A stretch of DNA of 64,000 bases from Asterella californica (Eukaryota > Streptophyta > Marchantiopsida > Marchantiales > Aytoniaceae), in assembly GCA_036924285.1 (NCBI GenBank), contig JAYKYS010000009.1, positions 4,712,001 to 4,776,000 on the forward strand. The letters run 5' to 3'. Both the position numbers and the translations under genes were made by a program. Under the pieces are notes generated by a model that had not been told where the DNA came from, ran no database searches, and saw only the letters and a program-made list of their open reading frames with translations. Positions 1-10,478 of this stretch are shown in pieces (positions within the stretch are counted from its first letter, which is position 1; each line of letters begins with the position of its first letter).

Positions 1-612
1 CTCTTGCTAGACAACATCGTGACAAGATGGCAGTAGCTGGACAACTAGATACAATGACCTTGTTAGAACAGCAAGTGATTCCTCAAGTCTCAGTAGTTCT
101 TCATATAGCTCCCCAAGTACCTTTAGTGATCCCTCAGACACTTATAGTGCCTGTTCCAGCACAAAGAGGTCTTAGACAGAGACTTGTTGAGAGATCAGCG
201 ACCAATAGCATCATGTGCTCGACCTGTAAGAGGAACCTTTACCAAGAGATGTATTTGGTGTGATAGCCCAGGTCATCTCAGAGGGGATTGCCAAGACTTA
301 GCAATTGTTTTGCGAGAGGACGTTGTCAACTATCATAATAACATGATACATCTAATTGCTATGGACAGCCTCTGAACACGCATTATGGAAGAGGAGTAAT
401 GAGGAGTTTGGTGCAACACTTACTAGTATGAACACTGCAACAATCACTTCAAATTCTACAGAAGTTGATGTATATATAGGAAGAGTTGAAGTGCGCTATA
501 ATCCAACTATGATTGAGCAAGCTTCTGAAGTTTAAACTGAAATGATGACGAGAGGCGCAAAAAGTATCAGGAGAGCTACATGATGGAGACATTGTAGATG
601 CAACTTCTGTTT
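1..612 (+). pseudogene. gag/protease-region remnant of an A-type gypsy element
   Basis: Three-frame reading recovers the C-terminal gag and the following linker of the same family as the element at 14,052-24,139. Around 240-295 a CCHC zinc knuckle is readable (CIWCDSPGHLRGDC, spacing CX2CX4HX4C), matching CIWCDSTEHQHRDC of that element. After a frame change, residues such as GRGVMRSLV (about 390-415) match GKGGMKSLV there. Further downstream EVDVYIGRVEVRYNP resembles the next segment. Several stops and frame changes show it is dead. The left end runs out of the window and similarity fades near 612. Confidence 0.75.
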
Positions 613-621
613 GAGCGTTGT

Positions 622-650
622 CCAACCTCCGCAATATATGCGGAGGTTGG
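622..650. repeat. 12-bp perfect hairpin
   Basis: Arms CCAACCTCCGCA (622-633) and TGCGGAGGTTGG (639-650) are perfect reverse complements around a 5-nt ATATA loop. The hairpin lies just after the gag remnant ends. No run of T follows it and its role is unknown. Confidence 0.7.
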
Positions 651-914
651 ACTCCAGAGCTTCCACCCTCTATGTATGTGCTTCTTCCTGCTGGATCAAA
701 GTCTGAAGACCAAATCCAGACGAAAGATGCTTCTCCTAGGTCCTAGCTCGCTACTCCACTATCTCCATGACTGGCTGGAGCTCGACGCTGAAAAAGACAT
801 TGAACTCTTCCAGTCTTCTTCGCACAGAAGCCAGATTCATGTTGACATACCGATCTACGACAACTTCCCTATCTTTCTATAAGGAAGACAAGGAAGTTGC
901 ATTTGCATCCCTGC
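651..914. other. unassigned spacer
   Basis: I see no coding similarity, repeat or RNA gene between the hairpin and the truncated LTR of element D. Confidence 0.5.
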
Positions 915-1842
915 AAAACCACGCAAGAAATTTGATCGCAGGATGCAAAAAATGACATAAATCGACTCCCTGCGGCTCAAACTTGCTTACCACACGTAAA
1001 CCAACAATCCAATCCACATATGATAAACTCCTATGCGTAGGAGAAGACTCCCTGATCGCATAGGCACCAAGAACGAAGAGCTTGGCTCACCGATCGCGAA
1101 GAACAACCCAATCTCATATCGCAGGCGATGAAAACTGACGTAAGCATTTCCTTACGAGTCAATTTCACTCAGAACTCCCAAATCGTCCAATGAAACTTCG
1201 TGTCGTCTTCAATTTCTTGAAGAACTCGACGTCCTGATCCCGATGGATCTAAGGACAGCAAGTTTAGACTCCAGAACGGTTTGAACGGTCCAACTCTCCT
1301 TCACAAATCACTGAAGCACTCCAAATCCTTTCCATGAGTTACAATTTCTCCCAAAACACACTCCTCGATCCGCCTCTTCACGAACCGCCTTAACCAACGT
1401 GTAGTCTGCATAGATCTGCTATACTAATGACTCCTTGCGTGCATGCATTGGACTTTCCAATTCACAGTAACAAGCTAACCTCTTAAGCTGTCCCCTTACG
1501 TCAATCGTTGTACATGCAAGTTTTTACAGACAATGAGAAAGTAGGCCCCTTGCGTCCTTAGTATAACGCAAGGAGCCACAAATACCCATTCACCAATAGT
1601 AAGCTAGGTCTTAGTTTGATTTTCTCTTCTTTCAAATCTCGTAACATCACCACTAAGTGTCCAAATGAAGTAGACGAAGTGCCCATAGAAAGCTGACAAA
1701 GAGTTCTACCCATTGATGGAATGAAAGTGAAGATCCGAGGTTGTGCAAAAAAGCTCATTTTTTATTTTATGAGCATCTTTGGAGCGATAATGATAAGTAT
1801 CAAAAATAAATTTTCAAGTAGGAGTCCGTCCCCGACACGACA
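915..1842 (-). repeat. Element D 3' LTR, truncated
   Basis: In minus orientation it begins at 1842 with TGTCGTGTCGGGGACGG, directly after a purine-rich tract (GAAGGGGTGGA in the minus sense). It matches the 5' LTR (4611-6299) until about 915, where the similarity stops abruptly. About 750 bp of the LTR 3' end are therefore missing. Confidence 0.75.
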
Positions 1843-1889
1843 TCCACCCCTTCTAAACATGTGGATTTTTTGATATGCACCAGAGATAC

Positions 1890-2740
1890 CAACCAAGGAG
1901 TGGACCGACACGCACATCGTCTTATCGTCCTACTTCCCATCGTAGTCAACTTAATCTTCAAGCTCTACTACATAATCCTCATCCTCAAACTGAAGCTCTG
2001 TCAAGATATCTGCTAGATCGACCTCCTCATCTCTTTTTGAAAATCTTGACATGTTTACCTATCACTGGTATCTTCAAGCTCGTTCCGTCCAACTCTTGTA
2101 GGACATAAGTTGCGTTGTCATGAATCTTCTTCATCACATACGGACCAAACCATCTCTTGGAAAACTTTTGCAGTGCACTATGCTGGTTGTCTAGACTGTT
2201 GTCATAGACTAACACTCAATCACCTTCCTTGATTTCTCTAGGTCTTAAACGATGTCGCTGATCCAATCTGACTTTGTTCTTCAACCGTGCATCTCGCAGC
2301 ATATCCAAAGCAACTTGAATATCCTCATGTCTTCTCTCTAACTGTCTAATTCGAATAGCAAGAAGTTCTTCCCTTCTCAGACTGTCCTCCCAAGATAACA
2401 CACTCCATGTCAGAACATGTTCTTCAATCGGCATGATAGGTTTTTGACCTGTGATGAGCTCCACTGACATCTAATCTGTTGTCGGGCTGTGCATCGTACG
2501 ATTTGTCCATAACGCGAATGGTAAGAGTCGAGGTCACTCGCGCACCCTTCTGTTGCAGACCTTCACCAAAGCCTTCACAATGGGCGGATGACCAAGTTCA
2601 CTCTTGAAATTCCCTTCGAGGTTGTAAGTAGTTGTCAATGAAAACCTCATCCCACACCTTGCAAAGAATTCATGAGTCTCATATGCATCTAACTTTCTTC
2701 GATCTGCAGTAATCTTTCCCACACATCCATATCAACAAAC
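1890..2740 (-). pseudogene. Element D integrase remnant
   Basis: Minus-strand pieces correspond in order to the integrase of element A. These are a core fragment (about 2722-2534, with GHPPIVKALVKVC), the post-core region (2470-2216, with ELITGQKPIMP) and the C-terminal module (2215-2027, with KRWFGPYV, ATYVLQELDGTSL and KHVKIFKKR). That last part is a GPY/F-type module typical of Ty3/gypsy integrases. Frame changes and stops separate the pieces. No chromodomain is readable. Confidence 0.8.
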
Positions 2741-2899
2741 AACTTTTTTCAGAGAAATTTACATATCCTTCAGTTGTCTTTGTCCGAAGCGCCCTACCCT
2801 CAACTTGATTTGAAATTTCTTCTCGACCAACGACCAAGTATCTCATCTATCACAATCCAATCGGCATAGTCACCAAGTCTACGACTCACTTGAAGTGGA

Positions 2900-3500
2900 T
2901 TGCCAATGGATAAGTCATGTGTAATCCAACTCGATGCCGGATGTTGGTTAGTCTCAAGCTCTTTTCTCTTGAAGCTCGACCATCTATTGGTTAATGTTTT
3001 TCAGTAAAGGACCAACAATTGGCTTTATCTTCTTATCCATTGTCTTGTACTTCATCTCAACTCGAATCTTAAGTGCAGGGAATGATTCGACCACTTAATA
3101 GACCTCCCTTGAATGAATATGTACAACTTTATCCATATCCTTCCATCCAATAGACGTGATCTTTCGCAAAGGATCCTCCAACCCATCCTCTTCATAAACA
3201 CCAGAAATCCATTCATGCCCTTCTAGCTCACCCAGCTCTTTCAACATCAACTCAACCTCATGCAAATGTTTTTGTTCTTTTCTTCTCAGTTCTTCTTCAA
3301 CCTTCTTGTAAATAGCAATCTCACACTCGGAAAACCCAACAAACCTTGTACAAAAGACACTTTCTCCTTCAAGCGAGAGTACCTTCTCCTACGCATCACC
3401 ACAATCTCGCTATATAGTGATACTCAACAAAAATCCTTGAACTCTTTACTCACCCTTGGAAGCGATTTCTCTCTTAGACGATCTCGATTATGCTCGTGAC
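2900..3500 (-). pseudogene. Element D pre-RT region, directly joined to integrase
   Basis: The minus strand reads in pieces like the segment between protease and RT of element A (for example a VYEE-containing stretch and a KYKTM-KKIKP stretch). It has many stops. The RT and RNase H that should follow are absent, which marks an internal deletion of roughly 2 kb relative to A. Confidence 0.55.
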
Positions 3501-3512
3501 TGGATGGTACAG

Positions 3513-3864
3513 TCAAGAATTGTATAGCTCTTTTCTCATCTTGACTTCGGATCCTAGCATAAGCAGATCCGTCGCTAGTACCCTTGTCTCCATCCGAGTT
3601 GCTGTGATGAAAAGTTGATCAAGAATGAGCGAATATGATGTTGCTTCTTGAACAAAGAAGTTTTGCTTGATAGCAACATCATCTATGCGCACTCTAACAT
3701 CTCTACAGGCTCCATATAAATCTCCTCTTGTGTTGTTGGCTGCTCTTATGACCCACCCATGCTCTGTGTCGATTCTTCTTCGTGTACAACTTCTTTGACA
3801 TGATATTGATTTCTTATCCATGATCAATTAGCGCAACCACTGGCTTATCCAAATCTCCAATCCT
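3513..3864 (-). pseudogene. Element D aspartic protease remnant
   Basis: The minus strand reads ALIDHG, a stop, then EINIMSK, followed by a region (HGWVIRAANNTRGDLYGAC, then IKQNFFVQEATSYSLIL) that matches the protease of element A. The active-site position reads Asp-His-Gly rather than Asp-Thr/Ser-Gly, as in A. One stop codon interrupts the active-site loop. Confidence 0.75.
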
Positions 3865-3969
3865 CACCAATGTCTCTGTCGTAGCGCGAGCCCAGTGACT
3901 GTGACTGTAATGACTTGAGCTTTGCTTCCCATCCTTCTTGTAATCTCTGCATGGATGATCAGTACCATC

Positions 3970-4560
3970 ACATTAGATACATCGTTGGATCCAACCTTGC
4001 TTTCCAATTGGTTTTGCTCCGCTAGTATACTCTTGCTCCTCCAAGCTTGTGAGCTTGATCTGCAGGTCTCGCATTCCACGCATGATCCCTTCAAGGCTTG
4101 AATCATCCTTCTTCGGAGATACTATAGATGCTTGGACAACCAGAACAATTGGAGCAACTAGTACCATCTGTCTAGCAACAGGAACCACTTGTCGAACCAC
4201 ATGAATAGGTGCTACATCAGTCAGCTATGGTGTTGGTCTCCTAATAGGAATCTACGTCTCAATCATCTCATCTTCTTCTGATATTTGATTCAGCTCCATC
4301 TCCTTCACATAATGTCTCAGATATTTTGAGACATCTCTCTCATCAAATTGATTAATTTTGCTGACCACTGCTTGAAGAGCCTTTGTTGCCAAAAGCTTCC
4401 TTTCGTTCCTCAAACTATTGTTGTCGTAAGAACAATGTGAATGCTTGAAACATCGATGTTGTCGTCGGATCCAACTGCACCTTTGGCAATCCACATGAAC
4501 CACTAGCTCCATTTCCATCACCGTTCTCGTCATGATTATCAATCTCTTCTTCAAAGTTCA
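3970..4560 (-). pseudogene. Element D gag remnant
   Basis: Minus-strand reading frames contain TKALQAVVSKINQFDERDV, aligning with TRALQAVVKKLGRFDGRNI of gag in element A, plus linker sequence before the protease. Frame changes break it. It sits at the expected place just inside the 5' LTR. Confidence 0.75.
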
Positions 4561-4610
4561 AACACAGAAGAAATCTCCATCCTAGACCTTAACGTCGAGT
4601 TCACCACCGT

Positions 4611-6299
4611 TGTCGTTTCAGATTTTGCATGAAGGATGTCCAAGAAAACGTGAGGTTCTTGGCTGTGGAGATGTAGTGTGCTGAACAAAGACAAGAAAGA
4701 GAGAAACAAGCACGAAAACGAGCGTCGTAATATATACCAACTGTCAATGTATATACACTGCCGGTTCTTTCTCCCTAAGAACACAAAATTGAGAAACAAA
4801 CTAGAGTGGTATGTAATCTGCTTCAAAACTCCCTCAAACGAGTCCGTGAATCTCAACCCAGACCCAAAACTATCGATGCGTAGCTCAAAGCAAGAGAAAC
4901 ATCCCTTTGCTAACAAAAAGAGCTGCACCAATATCACACAATTCAAACCCAAGTCCAAACAACAACAATGTACAAGCTCTTAGCTAAAGCTAACTACCAC
5001 AAGCTGTACATAACCTACTAGAACTCTAAGGAATTCAAAAGGACAAAAATCGTAGCGAAAGAACAAAAAAGATCTATCTGAGAACTTTCTCTTTTCACCA
5101 AACGGTCTACAGATGTCGATAAGGTCTTCTTTCCTGACTGTGTTGACCTCAAGAACTATCAGATCTGACTCCTGATAGCCGAGATATCGCCTATTTTAGT
5201 TCGTAGGTGACTAAACCTCCAAAACCTCCTCCCTATGACTTAAAACCGCGTACACCGTCCAAACGGATCGCCTGATCTGATATCCGTCTTCTCATATAGG
5301 TAGATCTAGCTACCCTGAAACTAACGAGATTCCAAACAAGCCGTTTGGTGTTCTTTTTGCAAAACCACGCAAGAAATTTGATCGCAGGATGCAAAAAATT
5401 AACGTAAATCGACTCCTTATTGCTCAAACTCGCTTACCACACCCAAACCAACAATCCAATCCACATGAGATATTCTCTTATGCGTAGGTGAAGACTCTCT
5501 GATCGCATAGACACCAAGAATGAAGAGCTTGGCTCATCGATCGCGAAGAACAACCCAATCTCATATCGTATGCGACAAAAAACTGACGTAAGCGCTTCCC
5601 TGCGAGTCAATTTCACTCAGAACTCCCAAATCGTCCGATGAAACTTCGTATTGGCTTCAATTTCCTGAAGAACTCGGCGTTGTGATCTCGATGGATCCAA
5701 GGATAACAAGTTTAGACTGCAGAACGGTCTGAACGGTCCAACTCTCCTTCACAAGTCACTGAAGCACTCCAAATCTTTTCCATGCGTTACAATTTCTCCC
5801 AGAACACACTCCCTGATCCGTCTCTTCACGAACCGTCTTAACCAATGTGTAGCCTGCACAGATCTGGACCCAATGACTTCTTGAGTGCATGCATTGGACT
5901 TCTCAATTCTCCATACCGTCCATCGACAAATCGCAGAAATAAGCTAACCCCTTAAGCTTCTCCTTACGTCAATCATTGTACAAGTTTCTACAGATAATGA
6001 GCAAGCAGACCCCTTGCGTCCTTAGTATAGTCTCAGAAGCCGCAAATACCCAGTCAGCAAGAGTAAACTATGGCTTAGCTTGATTTTCACTTCTTTCAAG
6101 TCTCGTAACTTCACCACTAAGCGTCCAATGAAGTAGACGAAGTGCTCATGGGAAGCTGACAACGAGCTCTACCCATTGATGTAATGAAAGTGAAGATCAA
6201 AAGCTGTGCAAAAAAAACTCATTTTTATCTTATGAGCGTCTTTGGAACGATAATAGTAAGTATCAAAAATAGATTTTCAGGTAAGACCATGACACAACA
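4611..6299 (-). repeat. Element D 5' LTR
   Basis: In minus orientation it starts TGTTGTGTCATGG at 6299 and ends GAAACGACA at 4611, giving TG...CA termini. It matches solo LTR E (10,479-12,508, opposite strand) over nearly its whole length, and matches the truncated 3' copy at 915-1842. It carries one copy of a segment that is repeated three times with a 157-bp period in E. Confidence 0.75.
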
Positions 6300-8640
6300 A
6301 CGTTGTCTTGTTGCATGAGGGTCTGTACATTGAAAGTGGATAGCAAAACATAGGGTACGTAGTTGTAGAAGAATCTGCCCAGGAGCTTGTTAAGCTGGGT
6401 AGGTGCTTAGCTAGGGCCAAGCTGAAAAAAAATGAGTGCCCCCTAGCTTATATTCCAAAGAAGGACTAAGAAGCCACGAAGGTACCAAGTGGAAGCTCTT
6501 CTTTATTAGACCTTACAAACTAGAGTTCAAAGAAGGAGCACGAATCGTCTAGAGTAGAGAGAGTGAATCAATAGAAAATCATGAAATTGAGACGACTCAT
6601 GGAAGAGATCAACTCCTTGATAAAAGTAGTTTCCAGAAGTCAAGGTCAAACTCCCTGATGAAGGGTTTGGTCGCAGCTCAGCTCCGCTTGTGATAACACA
6701 AGACCTCAAGGATGCATAGTTATTTCGAAGCTTTTGTTACACTATACAACACATACCTGTTGTGAGCCTATGACTCAATCCTTACATGGCCCTCACATTC
6801 CAGTTTTCATTCTCAGAAGACGAGTTCAGTCTTCCAGAAGACAACTATTCTATCTTCTAGAATTCTAAGAGTACTTCCTGATTGCATCACGCCTTCTGAT
6901 CTATATCTACGCAATTCTAACTAACCAAGGGATCTCATGGATTCTTAAGAAGACAACCCACTTTGCGATTCATCCTACTTCCTAGCAGAAGATGAAGAGA
7001 TACTCGAGAAGTGAGTCCTAAGAAACGATAAGAAGAAGTTTGAGGGCTCCTACAGTGACAATGGTCTCTAAGAAGACTCGCGAGACAGCTTCTAGAGAAC
7101 TGACGTCTTCAGAAGACTTCCCGCATTAAGACTTCTTATCACTAGTCTCACATGTCTTCAGTTTCTTGCACGTAATCTATCCTCACAACAGACACTTAAC
7201 GTTCGCACTCCATTTTTTGACTCCTCACCTCACATACACTTTCAGAAGAAGCTTGTTGCGTAATGAGAAGACATGACTCTTGATATTGCTCCTCAGATTT
7301 TGCCAGCAAGAGTCCTCACAATTCTCATCTAAAGTTGGGAAGAGGAAGGAACATGCTGCTACGGGTCAGACAAAGAGACCCGTAGAGGACCCTCACATCT
7401 TCTCGTGCATTCTGCCAGCCTTTCCAGTCTTCTAGCTCTCTAGAAAGATGTGGATTTGAGAAGACAAGAAGATAGAGAGACACTGGTCAGATTCCAAGTT
7501 TTCCTGCTTCTCGAAACAATTACCAACTCATAATTCCACTCTGGATTCATATCAAGATTCTCACAATTCAATTCCAATACTTGATGTGAATTCGAAATTC
7601 GGCTTCTAGAAATGTCCAGACCTTCAAACAAGTCTTATGTCCATGGATTCAGAGACAGAAGGGAAATTGATGGACAAAAACAAAGGGTTTCGGAAGAAAG
7701 AGGAGAAAAATCAAATTCGATTTTCGAGAAATGAGATTGGGAAGAAGGCTGTCAAAAATTGGACAACGCTTCCGTCTCCAATCCACTCAAGAGAAATTTC
7801 AGGAGAGAGGGGGGAATAGATAGGCTTCTTGCAAGCAATTGAGGAAGAAGAGAACAGAGGAACAGAACAGTGAAGGCGATGAGAAGGGGGGAAAAGTGAG
7901 AATGTGCTACGCCTTTGCTCCAATCTCTGATGTCTTCTGCGTGCACCTCTGATAAGTACTTCGATTCTGCTCAAGATGACTTCGTCTTGCTAAGACCCTT
8001 CTCTCGCATTCAACTCCGAGCTCTGCTGCCTGTAACTTAAAGCTCCAATCTTTGATTCTAGAGATTTTCAATTCTTGTAATCCTTGAGAAATCCTATCTG
8101 CTTCTACTTCGAGCTCTCTTCCTGCTAGAAGACGATCGCTCTCACAATCTCTCACTAGAATCTCTCTATGCGAGCCTTTGGTGTCTTCCTCGATAGGTTT
8201 GAATTTGAGTAGGAAAAAAGGAAAAAGGATACGGCGCTTCCGCGCCTCTTCTCTTGATCTGATAGCTTCCCTGTCTACTCCTCAGTTGTCCGTGTTTTAG
8301 GTAAATGCTCTATCAGCCTTGGCCCTATCTACTGCTTAGGTGGTTGTCCTCAGGTCCACCAAACACCTACTAGTTCATCAAGTTAGTGCTAGGTTGGTGT
8401 CTCTCGCAATTACAGTCATGGTCCTCCTTGGAAGACTTTGCACTATGTCTTCCGGATTCCGTCTTCCGGCTTCGGAAGAAGTTGACTTCTTCTAAAAAAT
8501 CCGTCTTAAAATCATCTTCCTGCTAAGCAGTGGATAAACTTAAGTAACAAGGTTAATTCAATTATATGTACATGACGTTTACTTAAAATTTTTGGAAAAA
8601 TCTCAAAAATTGCAAACTGTGGGCACCACAACAGTAGGTA
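6300..8640. other. unassigned DNA, probably old repeats
   Basis: No confident gene. A short coding-like stretch on the + strand (about 6,360-6,465, reading IGYVVVEESAQELVKLGRC) has no partner I recognise. The rest is rich in GAAGA/TCTTC motifs. A minus-strand open frame of 82 codons (7,907-8,155) contains KVEAD-like charged sequence but no recognisable domain. Confidence 0.4.
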
Positions 8641-10110
8641 TATGGCTGTACAGAGGTATGTGGCTTGAACAGGTTAGCTCTAAATCTTGATCTTTCAACC
8701 TAAATGTTTCTCTATCTAATTTTCTAGCACAAGTGATCTTGTATTCTTTCGATTCAAGGATAAAGTTAACTATGATCCAAAGGATATGTATAAGTTGGAG
8801 AAAACTACGTTACAAATATATCCATATGTGCTCTATCTGAAATACTTAGCTCTGTATTGTTTAATTGAAAGTAACTCTACATTACTAAAAGCACGACTTA
8901 ATAGCTTTCCAACGATGCTAGCTACTCGTCAATCCAATCACCACAACTCTATCTATTACAACCGAAAGATGCTCTAGTACAGCTCAACCAAACTTCGTAT
9001 CCATATTTGTAAACTAGTCGAGTCCCAATACAACTTGCTGCACACCTTGGTCTCCTAAGCATTCTAGCAAGATAAAGCATGCACGTTTCAAGGAATTACT
9101 TAGTTCACAACATAGCGCCAATGATGACGATTGATTCATTCTCCTTGCTCCTTTGCCACATAGAGCTGAAATCAGCCCCACATCTTCACAATGTCAACTT
9201 GTATGCTTGCGTGGTAGTTTCAGCAGTAAACTCTTCCCTAATTGCTCGGAAAGAACCAAAAGATGACAATACACAATGACAAAAAATCTGAACCCACAAA
9301 TAGCATAAGCTTCTTCGAACTTTGAGACATCATTTCTCCCAAATCGGTCGATCAATGATGATCAAACTTCACAAGAAAATTAATTGGACCCTCTACTCTT
9401 ACCTTGAATAATTTTCAGATGAAAAACCTCAATCCAAATCTCATATACAAATCAAGCTTTAATCTGTGCTAACTTAAGAAAGTTATAGATCCACGTAGGC
9501 TTGATTCAAGATCGTGAACAACTTATTTTATCATTCAAGATGAACTTTCAAGATATCTTACTGATAAAGCATCCCTTAGTCTTGGAAAGTTTCACTTAAA
9601 ATTTGACTCCGAACTCGAGATATAACCAATTCCCCATGTTTGTCATAGTTCGTAATGCACGCCTCATCATGTCAGTACCATTCAACTTCAGTTGATCGAT
9701 TGAAAATCTAGAACAATCAAGAATCAATTGAACTTGATACCAAGATGACCACCTCGTTGTCTTCTCTCCATCCCAACTCACAGCTCCTCAAAACTCCTCA
9801 CACGTTTCTAGAAACAACAAAAAATGTAACAATGGATATGAATTGCACCCCCTCCCCTCAATCTATCATAACGTCCTCATTGAGGACGTTATGAAATCTT
9901 CCGATTTTTAGCACATATTGTAGCTTTTGACGAGAGCTTTCCAACCATGTCTTTCTTCGCTCAAATGAACATCTGAAGCCTCCTATAACCATAGAAAACA
10001 TCATGAGGTCATTGATCCAAAATAGACCAATGAGAGCAAAAAGAGCTAAAATTTTGTATTTTCCTCACTCAACTTTTTCCACTGTAACTATTTGTAACAC
10101 CCAAGGAAAC
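8641..10110. other. unassigned DNA with LTR-like features
   Basis: Minus-strand sequence near 9,840-9,862 is a purine tract (TTGAGGGGAGGGGGTGC) that looks like a polypurine tract ahead of an LTR running leftward. A 27-bp palindrome sits just beside it. I could not define LTR ends or any coding similarity. This stretch flanks the 3' LTR of element C. Confidence 0.35.
9867..9893. repeat. 27-bp near-perfect palindrome
   Basis: CATAACGTCCTCA and TGAGGACGTTATG are perfect 13-bp inverted arms around a single T. It lies next to the purine-rich tract at 9,840-9,862. Confidence 0.75.
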
Positions 10111-10234
10111 AATAGACACCAATAAGACTAGGAGAAATCATAAAATTCTTATGACATGTTGAAGGATTCTATACGGAACGTAAATATACAAAAATGCTCA
10201 ACTAGAATAGGACAGCTGAGTCGTCGATTAATAC

Positions 10235-10478
10235 ATAGTCAGTTATTCAACTTGAAAATGGTGTACATTGAAAGGTATGACAAAAGAAAAATGTGAAGTT
10301 ATCACTCAGTTGAAATACTTTTTTCCAAAGTTCTTCACGATCCATGCTCCATGATTGGTCTTTGGTCTGTAGAGACATCGAATATCGATCCAAATGTTGG
10401 AAGGAACGTTCGCAGGATAGTTGAGATCCATTCTTTGTCACAGCAAGATGTACACCGTTAGATCTCAAGTCCCACCGT
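10235..10478 (-). pseudogene. End of ORF1 and ORF2 in the LTR of element C
   Basis: Beyond the E insertion the minus strand continues with VTYGGT, a stop, then DLTVYILL, a stop, QR, and MDLNYPANV. ORF2 follows, with DIRCLYRPK, then AWIVKNFGKKYFN and VITSHFSFVIPF. The ORF2 of element A reads MDLNQLPPV, IRHICRPK, ALVVRNFGEEYY and MSSHIPFVVP. The ORF1 stop, the two-codon gap and the ORF2 start codon occupy the same positions as in the 5' LTR of A. One extra stop after KKYFN shows decay. Confidence 0.6.

Larger units (their letters stand above)
915..6299 (-). mobile_element. Element D: degraded Ty3/gypsy LTR retrotransposon, minus strand
   Basis: The element reads right to left: 5' LTR (4611-6299), gag, protease and integrase remnants, then a truncated 3' LTR (915-1842). 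The two LTRs match each other from about 915 and 5362 onward. The internal region is only about 2.8 kb, against 6.0 kb in element A. Sequence aligning with the start of pol (about 2,900-3,500) runs almost directly into integrase, so most of RT and all RNase H are missing. No TSD can be tested because the 3' LTR is truncated. Confidence 0.8.

Noticed and set aside
4551..4958. 135-codon minus-strand frame at the left end of the 5' LTR of element D
   Set aside because: It crosses the LTR/internal boundary, and the matching region in solo LTR E (12,300-12,500) does not keep the frame.
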